The notes: generated by a model from the letters alone, not told the origin. 64,000 nt of DNA from DATLMR01 sp964615905 (GCA_964615905.1 CAZTUB010000007.1:1-64000); one strand, 5' to 3'; positions 41,572-51,504 are shown, numbered from the stretch's first letter. A program made the numbers and translations.

Positions 41572-44415
41572 TCACTCCTTTACTCTAGACTTCTTGTCTC
41601 GCTTACTTAGAATTCTCTTAGCCTGAGCTTCTATCTTTTGGGCTTCACCCTTCCGATTCAGGTTTTTTAGTATTTGGGCATGATCTAACATAGCATTTAC
41701 TACCTGCGGGTGAGTTGGCCCAAGTATTTTTCTCCGAATGGCAACGGCACGCCGAATGAGAGGTTCGCTCTTATATGTTTCATGTCGCGAATAAAAAAAA
41801 CTGGCGAGATCAATTAGACTATCCGCAACAAGAATGTGATCTTTACCAAGCATTTTCTCTCTGTGATTTAGTGATCTATTAAAAAATGCTTCTGCTTCTG
41901 TGTATCTACCTTGAGATTTGCGCAATCTGGCTATGCTATCAAAGCTAAATGCCAGATCAGGATGTTCCTGCCCGAGTATTTTTTCCCTGATGGCAAAGGC
42001 TCGATCAATTAACGGCTCTCCTTCATTTAGCTTACCGGTCTTGACATAAAGATCTCCTAAGTAATTGAGATAAGTAGCTACCGCAGGATAGTTAGACCCA
42101 AAGGCATCCTCAGCTATTTTTATACTTCGAAGTAGCAATTCTTCAGCATCACGAAACCTTCCCCAATGCTGATAAATCGCTGAAAGGAGGCTTAGGCTAT
42201 CAGCTACTAAATAATGCTCGTATCCCAGGGCGTTCTCTGTTGTATGTAGCGAACGTAATAAAAGCGATTCTGCTTTGTCAAACTTGTATAGGTCGAAATA
42301 TATTCTTGCCTGGGCAATCCAGATAGCAACTGTATCAGGGTCAGCTTGGTCTGATTTTTTCTCTCTAATTCTCAATGCCTGATTAAAGACATCTTCTGCA
42401 TCAAAATATCTCCCCATTCTAATATAAAGGTGTCCTAGGTGAGAAAAACTAGTCGATATGTCGAGATGATCAGAATCAAGCGCTTGCTTTCTAATAGTGA
42501 GTGACTGTAGTAAAAGCGGCTCGGCTTCTGTATACCTTCCCTGATCAAGGCGTAGCCATCCTTGATTAAAGAGGCTCGAAGCCACATCGGGGTGATTTGA
42601 GCCTAAAATGGGTTCCCTGATCTCTAGTGACTTGGTGTAGAGGGATTCAGCCTCGTTCAAGCGCGCACGAAAGTGCATATAACGCCCTAAATGGTTGAGT
42701 AATCGTGCGGCTTCTAGTGATTCTATATTCCATTCCTCTATGAGTTCAGAACCAATTTGTGCATGCGGAAGAATCCGCTCAATCTGAGCCCACCCTGAGG
42801 AGTCATTTATGTCAATTTCTGGAAGTACGCTAGCAACTGCGTTAACAGCATGTTCGGCCCATATGCGCTTGGTATCAGCATCCATCCCTTCTTTGAAGAC
42901 AGCTTGGACTAGACGATGAATATCATAGGTTTTGGATTTTAGGTCACGATGTATGAGTGAGTACCTAACAAGAGGATTTACCAGTTCATCAAAGGCAATT
43001 GGGTTGGAATCGACCTGACCAAGCGCCGAGGATAATTCGGCACCGAGATCAACGCTTCCTAGGGCAATGAGCTCATATGGAATTCTATCAGGGCTAAAGA
43101 ATGCGCTTGCTCGCAATAGGTCTGCCGATGCCTTTGAAGACTTTTCTACCTCCTGAAAGTTTAATGACCAGGTTGTTCTTACGGATTTACGACTTTGGCT
43201 GGTGAGGACTCCTTTCTCAAGCAATTCGAGTCCACGTGCGCGATAACTAAGGAGATAATCCTGAAATCGCGCTCCTAATTCTGTGATATATGCACCTGCC
43301 TGTTCAAGGGCTAATGGTAAATAGTCGAGCTCGAGCGCAATTTGCTCAAGGGCTTTTTCTTCGTCGGGCTGAAGATCACTTCGTCCTGTTCGAGTTAATA
43401 GAAATTTCTTTGCATCTTCAGGCGACATCTCCTCCATTTCTATCGGGTTCAAGATACCTATAATTTGAAAGACTGGTGCTCTTGAGGTTAAAAGAATGTG
43501 TCCATTTGAACTGGAGGGTAAAAAATCCACAAGCAACGTGGGTTCGTCAGCGTTATCGAGTATCAATAGCCAATCCCTATTTTCCTCAAGCCATCTTCTC
43601 ACGGCAGAAACGACAAGGCTCTGGTCAGCAATGTTCTTTTCAGGCAGCTTGAGTACTCCTGCGAGTGCTACGAAATCTGACATTATGGAGTCTCTTGACT
43701 CGGCAACTGCCCACAACACGGCTTTATAGTTCACACGATACTTTTTGGCATAGGCGATGGCGGTTTGTGTCTTGCCAATTCCGCCCAGTCCGTATATGGC
43801 TAGTCGTTGAGAAAGGGCTGTTGTTGTATCTTCAATAAGTGCCTTGCGTAACTTTTCGAGAACATCCGTACGCCCGGTGAAGTAGGGGACGCCCTCCGGC
43901 ACGTTCCAGTGGGTTTTTAATGACCCTGGAAATTCTACTGGGCTGAGGAATTCACGCTCCATAGCAGGCCTATCTGCCTTATCGCCCGCGCCTGGGAATC
44001 TCGGCGGTTCATTAGGCTTTGCTCGTGGGCTAAGCCCGTTGATAACTTTCTGACGAGCAGGTTCTTCCGAAAGGCCAACAAGGTCAATGTAGATGATCGA
44101 GGCTTGCAGTCCTTCAAGTTTACACGGCGCGACTCTAATGGGGATCAACTTCCTATGCTCACCTTTGGGATCGGTAGCAAAAGCCGCAGCCCATTCAGGT
44201 TGCGTGAATTCCGCTTCAAGATAGCTCTGGGATAAAACTGCTATAGTCTTATCAGCTTTAGATGCCGCGTTCTGCATTTCCAGAACAAAGTTCTGGCCGG
44301 GCCGAAAATCCCACGCCTGGATAAACACGGAGTGGTCGTTCTCTTCTAATATCCACGCGATCCATTCAGCCCAAGCTTTATCCGCTTTGTTATAGCTTAT
44401 AAAAAAATCTACCAT
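41572..44415 (-). CDS. TIR / NB-ARC / TPR protein, NLR-like immune receptor candidate
   Basis: A 947-residue STAND-type protein. A TIR domain (about 2-110) opens DFFISYNKADKAW and carries a conserved acidic QPEW segment, possibly including the NAD-cleaving Glu. The NB-ARC core has P-loop GLGGIGKT (209-216), Walker B LLILDNADE, ILLTSR, LPLALEQAGAYI and an MHD-like IHRLVQ. The C-terminal half is about ten 42-residue kinesin-light-chain-like TPRs (patterns RYTEAEPLLLQSL). Related architectures act in abortive antiphage defence. The gene is far more AT-rich than its neighbours, which suggests transfer. The ATG at 44415 has no ribosome site but lies 7 bases after an extended -10. Confidence 0.92.
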   Translation of the reverse strand: MVDFFISYNKADKAWAEWIAWILEENDHSVFIQAWDFRPGQNFVLEMQNAASKADKTIAVLSQSYLEAEFTQPEWAAAFATDPKGEHRKLIPIRVAPCKLEGLQASIIYIDLVGLSEEPARQKVINGLSPRAKPNEPPRFPGAGDKADRPAMEREFLSPVEFPGSLKTHWNVPEGVPYFTGRTDVLEKLRKALIEDTTTALSQRLAIYGLGGIGKTQTAIAYAKKYRVNYKAVLWAVAESRDSIMSDFVALAGVLKLPEKNIADQSLVVSAVRRWLEENRDWLLILDNADEPTLLVDFLPSSSNGHILLTSRAPVFQIIGILNPIEMEEMSPEDAKKFLLTRTGRSDLQPDEEKALEQIALELDYLPLALEQAGAYITELGARFQDYLLSYRARGLELLEKGVLTSQSRKSVRTTWSLNFQEVEKSSKASADLLRASAFFSPDRIPYELIALGSVDLGAELSSALGQVDSNPIAFDELVNPLVRYSLIHRDLKSKTYDIHRLVQAVFKEGMDADTKRIWAEHAVNAVASVLPEIDINDSSGWAQIERILPHAQIGSELIEEWNIESLEAARLLNHLGRYMHFRARLNEAESLYTKSLEIREPILGSNHPDVASSLFNQGWLRLDQGRYTEAEPLLLQSLTIRKQALDSDHLDISTSFSHLGHLYIRMGRYFDAEDVFNQALRIREKKSDQADPDTVAIWIAQARIYFDLYKFDKAESLLLRSLHTTENALGYEHYLVADSLSLLSAIYQHWGRFRDAEELLLRSIKIAEDAFGSNYPAVATYLNYLGDLYVKTGKLNEGEPLIDRAFAIREKILGQEHPDLAFSFDSIARLRKSQGRYTEAEAFFNRSLNHREKMLGKDHILVADSLIDLASFFYSRHETYKSEPLIRRAVAIRRKILGPTHPQVVNAMLDHAQILKNLNRKGEAQKIEAQAKRILSKRDKKSRVKE

Positions 44416-44422
44416 CAGGCAG

Positions 44423-44431
44423 GTTATAGCA
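44423..44431 (-). promoter_or_regulatory. extended -10 promoter of the TIR/NB-ARC gene
   Basis: Minus-strand TGCTATAAC (44431-44423) is an extended -10 that ends 7 bases before the ATG at 44415. It fits a leaderless transcript. No -35 match is seen. Confidence 0.5.
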
Positions 44432-44464
44432 CAGGTCAATTGAAATTTTACATAGCGGCAATTG

Positions 44465-45874
44465 TTACTTTTCCTTGCTGGCCGCTGTGGCTGCCCGGTC
44501 GAGCAATGCGTTGAGCGCCTGCTTGTCGAGGTACTTGCCCCGCGCGATAACGGCGGCGATTCTTTGCGTGTTGCGAATGTCGTCGAGCGGGTTCGCTTCC
44601 AGCAGAACGAGGTCCGCGAGCTTGCCTTTTTCGATAGTGCCGAGCGAGCCGTTGAGCTTTAGAAACCGGGCCGGGTTGCGAGTCGCTGCCTGCAAGGCTT
44701 CCATCGGAGTGAGTCCCGCCTTAACAAGCCATTGCAACTCTTCGTGGAGGCTGAATCCCGGAAAGACGTAGGGCGCAGCCGTGTCTGTCCCGGCCAGAAT
44801 ACCTACGCCCGCGCGCTGCATCGAGCCGACCACCTCAAGCTCTTTTTCGAACCGCCGCCTGCCGTTCTGCGCGTCTTGCGCGGTGCGGCCCTTAAGACTG
44901 TCACTTCTAAACTTCTTCCAGATCTGCTCTTCCCAAGAGTCGGGTATGTACTTCAGCCGGGTATCGTGTAGAAAGTCGCTCTCGTTGATAAAGAAATATC
45001 CATGCTCCCATACGAGCGTCGGGCAATGCCACGTCTTATTCTTCACAAAGGCCGCAAACAACGCCGCCGCTTTCTCTTCGCTGTAGCTGTCGAGCAGGTG
45101 TTCGAGCCCGCGCCATCCGTCTGCCTGTTCTTCTTCGTTGATTGCGCATGACTGCAAGACTCGCGTCAGGTGCTCGATAGATGCCTGACCCGCTTTGCTT
45201 GCTTCGAGTGCGGTCAACGGATCGGGAACGTGCCCGGCGAACGGCATATTACGCTTCTTCGCCTCGGCGGCAATCGCAAAATAGGCTTCACGCGAAAGCA
45301 GCCCCTGCACTTTTATAAAATCGGCCCCGTGCCTTTTGAGATAATCTACCGCCTGCCGCGCGGACTCTTCGTTCCGGGTAGCCAGGGATATAGGCCCCGG
45401 AGGCCCGTCAAGCATCGATCCCGAAAAGACCATTCGGGGGCCTAGCGCTGTGCCCGATTCAATCTCATCGCGCCACCGGCTTAGCTCCGGAACGAAGCCG
45501 CCCATGTCTCGTATGCCTGTGACGCCGTGGGCTATAAAAAGAGGGAAGAAGATTTCGCGGTTCCCCGCAGGCCGCAAGGTGGCGGCCGTGTGGACGTGCA
45601 TATCCCACAGACCAGGGATCAGGAACTTGCCCGTGGCTTCGATGACCTGAGCGCCTTTGGGTATGGCGGTCTTTCCCGCGCGACCGAGCGCGACGATGCG
45701 CCCTCGCTTGACGACCACAGTCATGTCGAGCTGAGGCGGGGAGCCAGTAGCGTCGATCACCGTCACGCGAGTTATCGCAAGCGCGCGGTCGTCGATTGAA
45801 TCTTGTCCGGCAATACGCAGCGCGGGCAGCAAAACGACTGACAACAATATCAACGCTATTGTCGTTCGTCGCAT
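44465..45874 (-). CDS. secreted amidohydrolase
   Basis: A 469-residue metal-dependent hydrolase with a signal peptide (IALILLSVVLLPALRIAGQ). The imidazolonepropionase/prolidase-like amidohydrolase motifs are HVH in LWDMHVHT, Lys in DFIKVQG, His in FAGHV, His in IEHL and Asp in AGTDTA. Substrates of these exported enzymes are often peptide-like; not defined here. It is the 3' neighbour of the M14 gene on the same strand (28 bases). Confidence 0.9.
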   Translation of the reverse strand: MRRTTIALILLSVVLLPALRIAGQDSIDDRALAITRVTVIDATGSPPQLDMTVVVKRGRIVALGRAGKTAIPKGAQVIEATGKFLIPGLWDMHVHTAATLRPAGNREIFFPLFIAHGVTGIRDMGGFVPELSRWRDEIESGTALGPRMVFSGSMLDGPPGPISLATRNEESARQAVDYLKRHGADFIKVQGLLSREAYFAIAAEAKKRNMPFAGHVPDPLTALEASKAGQASIEHLTRVLQSCAINEEEQADGWRGLEHLLDSYSEEKAAALFAAFVKNKTWHCPTLVWEHGYFFINESDFLHDTRLKYIPDSWEEQIWKKFRSDSLKGRTAQDAQNGRRRFEKELEVVGSMQRAGVGILAGTDTAAPYVFPGFSLHEELQWLVKAGLTPMEALQAATRNPARFLKLNGSLGTIEKGKLADLVLLEANPLDDIRNTQRIAAVIARGKYLDKQALNALLDRAATAASKEK

Positions 45875-45902
45875 GGTTGCCTCGCTTCGCCAGATAGGTT
45901 TG

Positions 45903-48347
45903 CTACGCGCCGCTTGTGCTTATGGCATTGACGAGGAAAGGGAGCGTGGCTACGGACTGGCCTCTGTACTGCGGCCTGAACGCGAAGAGGATGACGCGCC
46001 CTTTGCCGCGCTTAGATTCTACGATTGCCCCTTTGCCTGCGATCCTGTCGCCGCCGAGCAGCCACCCGGACAACAGTATCTCGCTTGCAGGGGCGAACCG
46101 CGCGACTATCCGCGCGTCTTTGCCTGTCGCCTCAAACGCAGGGCCGCGCTCAAACCAGGCTATACCCTCGCCCTGCTTTGACTCAAGCGCGGGCGCGCCG
46201 CGCGCGAGCGTGTCGCCAGCGTCATACTCGATCTTCAGGATCGAGCCGGGGCAATAAAAATCCTTGTCCGGTACGCCTTGCAGGACATTTTTGACCTGCA
46301 CTCCGAGGTGCTCAACCGCGAACTCCGATGCGTCATTGAGCGTGATGATCGTGCCGCCTTCTTCAACAAACTTCTTTAGCTCGGCGACCCCCGATTCCCC
46401 AAGCCCTCCCGCCACTTCCGCCGGGTAACGTTCTTTCGGCAAGCCATTGACGATCTGCCTTGAGGTCTGGTCGGGGATCAGTATGCAATCGTACTTCGCC
46501 CGCAAGTTGCCACCGCGCACTTCCGAATCAAGAAGCGACGTGTACTTGATCTTTTCTTGATCGAGAACCCACCGCGTCCACCCTTCATCCATCGACGCGG
46601 CATAGCTCTTGTAAAGAGCGAGGCGCGAGGTCGGCGTCTTCGGCGGGGTCTGTAGACCCCGCTCAACGGCGGAAGTTGGAGTCGAAAGACGGGGTTCAAT
46701 AGAGAAAGTCGGCACAGCGCCTGCCTCTTCCAGGTCAGGCACCGTGAAAGCCTTATCGACACGGACAACATTCACGCCCATCAGCAGCGGCAGCGTGTGG
46801 GCAGTCACGTCATAGGGCCTGCGCGGCGGCCCGCCGGGGTACTCGCGCAGGTCGGGATAGCGTTGCCGCTCAAGCAACGTCTTTGCAAACGCGCCGTAGG
46901 GCTGTCTCATCTTCACGATCCGCGTGCCGGACGGGTAGCGCCTGCCGTCGGCTTCAAACTCGCGCGCGGAAACCGCCACCTCTACTCCGCCGCGAAGCAG
47001 AATCTCTTCAATCCTCGCCGCGCCCTTCGTCTCCCACGCCTGCGACTGGCCGGGTTGCAGAATCAAGAAGGCGAACGGCTCGCCCGCTTTTCGCTCGCGG
47101 ACGGCATCCTCTCCGATCTTGTAAAAATCGCCCAGCCATCTTTCACGATACCGCGCCGCGTTGCGCACAAGAGCTAGCGCCCCCGCGAGCTGATATTCGA
47201 CAACGTCTCGGAGCCGCCAGTCGCCGCCTTGCCAGACCATCGGGTAATTCCAGCTTCGGACCTTGGGGTTTACATTCACCTGCGGCGTCTGCCGTTCGAA
47301 CGGCACGTTTGTCGGCGTAGCCAACCTTGCCGACGCCGTCTCGCTCAGTATGCGAATCCCTGCGTGATAATGCTGATATGCGCGTGCGGGCGTCCAGGCG
47401 TCATAAACTCCGTTGATGACGATGCCTGTCTTTCCCTGGCTCATCATCTCCCAGGCCATCATAGAGCCCATGAAGTTCACTCCCGCCTGTATGAGCGGCG
47501 GCACGTTCGGCTCCCACGGCTCGACGTAGGGGGGGATGAAAAAGCGCGTACCTGTCTCGCCTTGCTGGTGTATGTCGTGGACTATCTGTGGATGCCACAC
47601 GTTATGAATCTTATCGACGGTCATCTGAGTCTCGACCTGCGTGAAGGCGTACCAGTCGCGGTTGTTGTCGTGACCCGTGTAATGATGATAAAGCTCAGGC
47701 GGGCCTGTCCCTTCAGCGGGAGTTCCGAGCGTCTTGTCGTACCAGTTCTTTACTATGTCCACGCCGTCAGGGTTCAGCGATGGAACGAGCAGGATTATCG
47801 TCTTATCCAGAATCTCGCGAGTCTCGGCCGAGTCGTCCGATGCGAGTTTGTGAGCAATGTTCATCGAGACGAGGTTCGCGCCAACCTCTGTCGAATGGAT
47901 GCCGCAGGTGATCAGCACGATTGCCCGGCCATCGGCGAGAAGCCTCTCGGCTTCCGCGCGGTTTGCAACGAGGCGCGGGTCTGCAAGCTTGCGTTGAATC
48001 TCTTTGAACCGGTCAAGCCGCGCAAGGTTGGCAGGCGAAGATATAGTTGCGAGAAGAAAAGGACGGCCGAGGGTCGTTTTGCCCAGCTCTTGAAGCATAA
48101 CGCGGTCGCTTGCCCTGTCGAGCCGTTTGAAGTAATCGTGAAACTGCGCCCAGCTTGCGAGCTTGCGATCATCGCCCGGCGTAAACCCAATCACCTCGCT
48201 CGGCTGTGGGATCGCGGACGCGCTCCTTTGCGCCTTTCGCTGCGGAGATCGACTTGAGCCGCTTGCCTGCGCGGCATGAATGGTCAAGACCGCGAGGCAG
48301 GTGATTAGCGCAAGACCGTTTTGAGTGAGCCTGTTTGTGACGAGCAT
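45903..48347 (-). CDS. secreted M14 zinc carboxypeptidase
   Basis: An 814-residue exported protein with a signal peptide (LALITCLAVLTIHAAQA). The M14 ligands H-x-x-E are in GIHSTEVG (about 150), with the catalytic-domain SLNPDGVD and a later IVHDIHQQG. A long C-terminal region of about 400 residues follows, including a glutamine amidotransferase-like fold segment (VAGGLGESGVAEL, KFVEEGGTI). The ATG at 48347 has GAGGAGG upstream. It forms an operon with the amidohydrolase downstream and probably with the Ycf48-like lipoprotein upstream. Confidence 0.9.
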   Translation of the reverse strand: MLVTNRLTQNGLALITCLAVLTIHAAQASGSSRSPQRKAQRSASAIPQPSEVIGFTPGDDRKLASWAQFHDYFKRLDRASDRVMLQELGKTTLGRPFLLATISSPANLARLDRFKEIQRKLADPRLVANRAEAERLLADGRAIVLITCGIHSTEVGANLVSMNIAHKLASDDSAETREILDKTIILLVPSLNPDGVDIVKNWYDKTLGTPAEGTGPPELYHHYTGHDNNRDWYAFTQVETQMTVDKIHNVWHPQIVHDIHQQGETGTRFFIPPYVEPWEPNVPPLIQAGVNFMGSMMAWEMMSQGKTGIVINGVYDAWTPARAYQHYHAGIRILSETASARLATPTNVPFERQTPQVNVNPKVRSWNYPMVWQGGDWRLRDVVEYQLAGALALVRNAARYRERWLGDFYKIGEDAVRERKAGEPFAFLILQPGQSQAWETKGAARIEEILLRGGVEVAVSAREFEADGRRYPSGTRIVKMRQPYGAFAKTLLERQRYPDLREYPGGPPRRPYDVTAHTLPLLMGVNVVRVDKAFTVPDLEEAGAVPTFSIEPRLSTPTSAVERGLQTPPKTPTSRLALYKSYAASMDEGWTRWVLDQEKIKYTSLLDSEVRGGNLRAKYDCILIPDQTSRQIVNGLPKERYPAEVAGGLGESGVAELKKFVEEGGTIITLNDASEFAVEHLGVQVKNVLQGVPDKDFYCPGSILKIEYDAGDTLARGAPALESKQGEGIAWFERGPAFEATGKDARIVARFAPASEILLSGWLLGGDRIAGKGAIVESKRGKGRVILFAFRPQYRGQSVATLPFLVNAISTSGA

Positions 48348-48398
48348 CAAATCCTCCTCATCGCCAAGCCGGTTTTCGTAAGCATGCTTGAAATCGAG

Positions 48399-49586
48399 CT
48401 ACTGTGTGACGCGGAAAAAGATTGCGCCTCCGCCTGCTGCCCAGACGTGAGAAGCGTCCGACCCGGCTATCTTGTAAATCGGCACGTCCTGTTCAAATTG
48501 AACCGGCTCGCTCAGCCACGAGCGAGCGCCGTCAGCCGTATAGTATATATATCTGCCGCGAGTCGTCCCGGCCCACCCGATATTCGGGCTGAGAAAGAAA
48601 AGGTCCCTGACGCCGGAGTCTGCAACTATCCACCTGCGCGTCCAGGTGTCGCCGCCGTTGTTTGTGCCGAGCGCGCGGCCCATGTTCTCCTCTTCGGCGG
48701 CGGCGGCGGCCCACCCGTTCTGCGGGTCGAGAAATTGGATGGCCGTTACCATAAATTTCTTTGCGCCTTCGCTGTCGGGGCTCACTATACCCGTTCCAAG
48801 CTCAAGCTCGCTGCGTTGCTGGCTCCAGGTGCGCCCGCCGTCCGTGGTGTGATAGATCACCCCTCTAAAACCGCTCGCCCAGCCTTGCACCTTATCGATG
48901 AAAGAGAAGTCTAGTATAGACACTGGCACCCGGCGCTGAGCCGTCCAGGTCGCGCCGCCGTCGGTTGTGGTCAATATGTCGCTCGGCCCGCCTTCGCTCT
49001 CTTCCTCCTGGCCGGGCATAGGCGTTGCGCCTCCCATCCATCCCGTTTGCGCGTCCGCGAAATAGACGACCGTCGGGTGTTGTTTGAAGCTCAGTTTAGA
49101 GATCACCCAGTTCTGGCCGCCATCCGTTGTCCTTAGCATGACGCCCTGGTCATTGGAGTCGAGGCCAACGGCCCACCCGTTCTGCGCGTCGACAAAGTGT
49201 ATAGAGTTGAGCGTTTGAATCTCTATCCCCGGTTGCTCGATGAGCCTCTCGTCCCATGTCTTACCGCCGTCCGTAGTTCGCACGATGACGCCAATGCGCC
49301 CCGTCGAGTTTTTGAAGAAGGGCATGTCGCCCGCCACAAAGACGGTACTCTGCGACACGACGGAGATCGCTGAATATGAGAAAAAGCCCAGGTTCGTGCC
49401 CTGCACGTTTGCAGAGCTTGGAGAGCGAAACTGCGCAACCCAGTGTGCGGTCTTCTGCTGCCCCGTAGTCGTTCCCACATTGGCATTCTGCTGGTTGCTG
49501 TTGGCAGGGCCGTCCGCGCAGCCGGAAAACGTGACGGATAACAGCGCGATCACTGCCAGCAACCGAACGCGATTATTAGTATACAT
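48399..49586 (-). CDS. Ycf48/Hcf136-like lipoprotein
   Basis: A 395-residue lipoprotein: signal peptide with lipobox TFSGC (cysteine at about residue 23), then a seven-bladed propeller of Asp-box repeats like RTTDGGKTW, RTTDGGQNW, TTTDGGATW and HTTDGGRTW. Ycf48 assists photosystem II assembly in phototrophs, but non-photosynthetic bacteria use similar propellers outside the membrane with unknown partners. It precedes the M14 gene by 51 bases on the same strand. Confidence 0.9.
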   Translation of the reverse strand: MYTNNRVRLLAVIALLSVTFSGCADGPANSNQQNANVGTTTGQQKTAHWVAQFRSPSSANVQGTNLGFFSYSAISVVSQSTVFVAGDMPFFKNSTGRIGVIVRTTDGGKTWDERLIEQPGIEIQTLNSIHFVDAQNGWAVGLDSNDQGVMLRTTDGGQNWVISKLSFKQHPTVVYFADAQTGWMGGATPMPGQEEESEGGPSDILTTTDGGATWTAQRRVPVSILDFSFIDKVQGWASGFRGVIYHTTDGGRTWSQQRSELELGTGIVSPDSEGAKKFMVTAIQFLDPQNGWAAAAAEEENMGRALGTNNGGDTWTRRWIVADSGVRDLFFLSPNIGWAGTTRGRYIYYTADGARSWLSEPVQFEQDVPIYKIAGSDASHVWAAGGGAIFFRVTQ

Positions 49587-49635
49587 CCTCGAATCCCCTC
49601 AAAAGTATGATGAAAGGCGTGATATTAGCGGGGAA

Positions 49636-49732
49636 AGTAAACAGTGACAAGTGACAAGTGACAAGAAGGAGGGAACCCGTCAAGGTCAAGCCCGGTCTTT
49701 CTTGTCACTTATCACTCAACAGCTGTCACTTA
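49636..49732. repeat. heptad hairpin element 8
   Basis: The left arm (49636-49670) reads GTAAACA followed by three GTGACAA units; the right arm (49696-49732) is partly decayed, with TTGTCACTTATCACT and then CTGTCACTTATC. The loop is about 25 bases. It abuts the flippase stop codon. Confidence 0.8.
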
Positions 49733-51280
49733 TCAGGTTCTCATCGGCGAGAGCTTGAGCCCGAACTTTTCGGCGAGGCGCAGGAACGGGCGGCGTTCCC
49801 TAGGGGTCAGGCAGGTCAGAAAGGCTATCCCGCCGTAGGGCACAAAGGCCACGGCTATCTGCGCGAACAAAACCATCAGAGACGCTGCGGGGGCGTAGGT
49901 CTTAATCAGCAAAAGGGCGGCTACAAAAGGGACCTGAACAACTAGCGGCATGGGGAGCGCGTTGCGAAGATAGTCGCCGAGACCGAGCTTGAGGTAGTAG
50001 CGAAAGTAGACGTAGAGCGCGGCTACTGATGTCAGCACCATCGGTATTGCCGTGCCGAGCGCGACTCCCATGACCCCGTACATCCTCACCATCACTACGC
50101 TCAAGACAAGATTCAAGACCGCCTGCAAGATCGTGAACCACGCGACGACCCTGTGCTTTCCCATGCCTTGCAGCACGGTGTTTGAAGGCAATAAGAGCAG
50201 GTTCACAACCGTCCCTATGGTCAGGGCCGTCAGCATTGCCGCGCTGGCCGCGTATTGCGGACCCATCCAGAGCGAGATGAACGAATCGCCCATCACGAAG
50301 AAGACCGTTGCAACAGGGAGCGCCAGCAGCAGCATGTACTTCGTGCTTACTTTCAGCAGCTCGCTTATGGCCTCTTGATTGTTACGAGCATCGAGATCGG
50401 AAGTGACAGGCGCAAGCACGCCGATCATCTCTTCGACCAGCGAGCGCAGGTAAGAGACAAGCCGCCCGGCTATGAAATAGGCCGTCACCGACGAGGTCGA
50501 AAGGAACAGGCCGATCACAATCGAGTCCGTGTAAAAGATGATCCGCTCGCCCAGGATTATCAAAAAGACGTAGACGCTGTAATTGAAAAGACGCCGCAGC
50601 TCGCGCCATTCAAAATAGCGGCGAGCGATCTGGATTTCCGGGTTGAGCTTGAATGCCCACCGCGTGAGGTATGCCAGCCTTATCACGTCGAATAGGAGCG
50701 TTGCTATCGCAAGACCGATGATGCCGTAATCGTAGACTATGGCGGCGACAAAGAAGACCGACCGCGCGATGAGCGTGACCGACGTAATGCCAGAATTAAT
50801 ATCGTAACGCTGGTAGCCGCGAACTATGCCCACAAAGACGAGAGCCGGGAAGCTCAAAGCGAGGTTTATCCCCGAAAGTATGGCGACGGTTGCGACCGTT
50901 TTGTCGCTCAGCTCGGTTTCGAAGATATTGTTGAAATTAAAAGCTACGGCGAAGGTCACGACGAGCGACAAAAGCCCCATCGCGGAATAGACGGCAAAGG
51001 CGCATGTCACAAGGCGATTTATCGCCGCCTGGTCTTCGCGAGCGCGGTATTCGGCTATGTACTTGACTATGGAGGGGGTAAGCCCGAATTCCAGGAGGCC
51101 GAGGTAGCCGACAAGCGAGCCCAGGAGCACCCAGACGCCGTAGACTGAGTCGCCGAGGTTTCGCACCAGAAAAGGCGACAACACAAACCCTAGCAGCAGC
51201 GTAGAGCCAAAGGCCGTCCAGTTGACCAGGACATTCTTGATGATCTGCGAAGAGCGTTGTTCGGAGTTTGCTTGCACCAC
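49733..51280 (-). CDS. polysaccharide flippase (MATE/Wzx-like)
   Basis: A 515-residue membrane protein with about 14 hydrophobic helices, starting with KNVLVNWTAFGSTLLLGFVLSPFLVRNLG and containing VYGVWVLLGSLVGYLGLLEFGL, the typical opening of the polysaccharide-transport/MATE superfamily. Such proteins move lipid-linked glycans to the outer face of the membrane. No glycosyltransferase cluster is attached except the PMT-like gene 225 bases upstream on the same strand. The ATG at 51280 lacks a strong ribosome site. Confidence 0.9.
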   Translation of the reverse strand: MVQANSEQRSSQIIKNVLVNWTAFGSTLLLGFVLSPFLVRNLGDSVYGVWVLLGSLVGYLGLLEFGLTPSIVKYIAEYRAREDQAAINRLVTCAFAVYSAMGLLSLVVTFAVAFNFNNIFETELSDKTVATVAILSGINLALSFPALVFVGIVRGYQRYDINSGITSVTLIARSVFFVAAIVYDYGIIGLAIATLLFDVIRLAYLTRWAFKLNPEIQIARRYFEWRELRRLFNYSVYVFLIILGERIIFYTDSIVIGLFLSTSSVTAYFIAGRLVSYLRSLVEEMIGVLAPVTSDLDARNNQEAISELLKVSTKYMLLLALPVATVFFVMGDSFISLWMGPQYAASAAMLTALTIGTVVNLLLLPSNTVLQGMGKHRVVAWFTILQAVLNLVLSVVMVRMYGVMGVALGTAIPMVLTSVAALYVYFRYYLKLGLGDYLRNALPMPLVVQVPFVAALLLIKTYAPAASLMVLFAQIAVAFVPYGGIAFLTCLTPRERRPFLRLAEKFGLKLSPMRT

Positions 51281-51316
51281 TTAGATGAAATGGAGAATGC
51301 GCGCACATTTCCAAGA

Positions 51317-51484
51317 CGTAAACCGTTGATCGTAAACCGTGAACCGTAAACCGTAAACCGTGAACCGTAAACCGTGACAAGTCAGAAGAGGCGCGGCGCG
51401 GCTGCTTTTCTCTTTCTTGTCACTTGTCACTTGTCACTTGTCACTCTCTTCTTTCTTGTCACGGTTTACGGTTCACGGTTTACG
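51317..51484. repeat. heptad hairpin element 9 (largest, compound)
   Basis: Left (51317-51384): about eight units mixing GTAAACC and GTGAACC, ending GTGACAAG. Right (51411-51484): TTGTCAC units followed by a second arm starting CTTGTCACGG and ending GGTTTACG, which pairs with the left. The TTGTCAC block on the right has no left-hand partner, so this looks like a deletion or insertion product of a nested element. Confidence 0.88.
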
Positions 51485-51504
51485 CCCCGAAAAGCGGTTT
51501 GCGA

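Noticed and set aside
41473..44464. A prophage around the TIR/NB-ARC gene
   Set aside because: No integrase, structural or other phage gene; the flanking genes are ordinary secreted hydrolases right up to the borders.
47229..48257. 342-codon frame opposite the M14 peptidase gene
   Set aside because: Same shadow effect; M14 motifs on the minus strand are intact and no domain appears on the plus strand.
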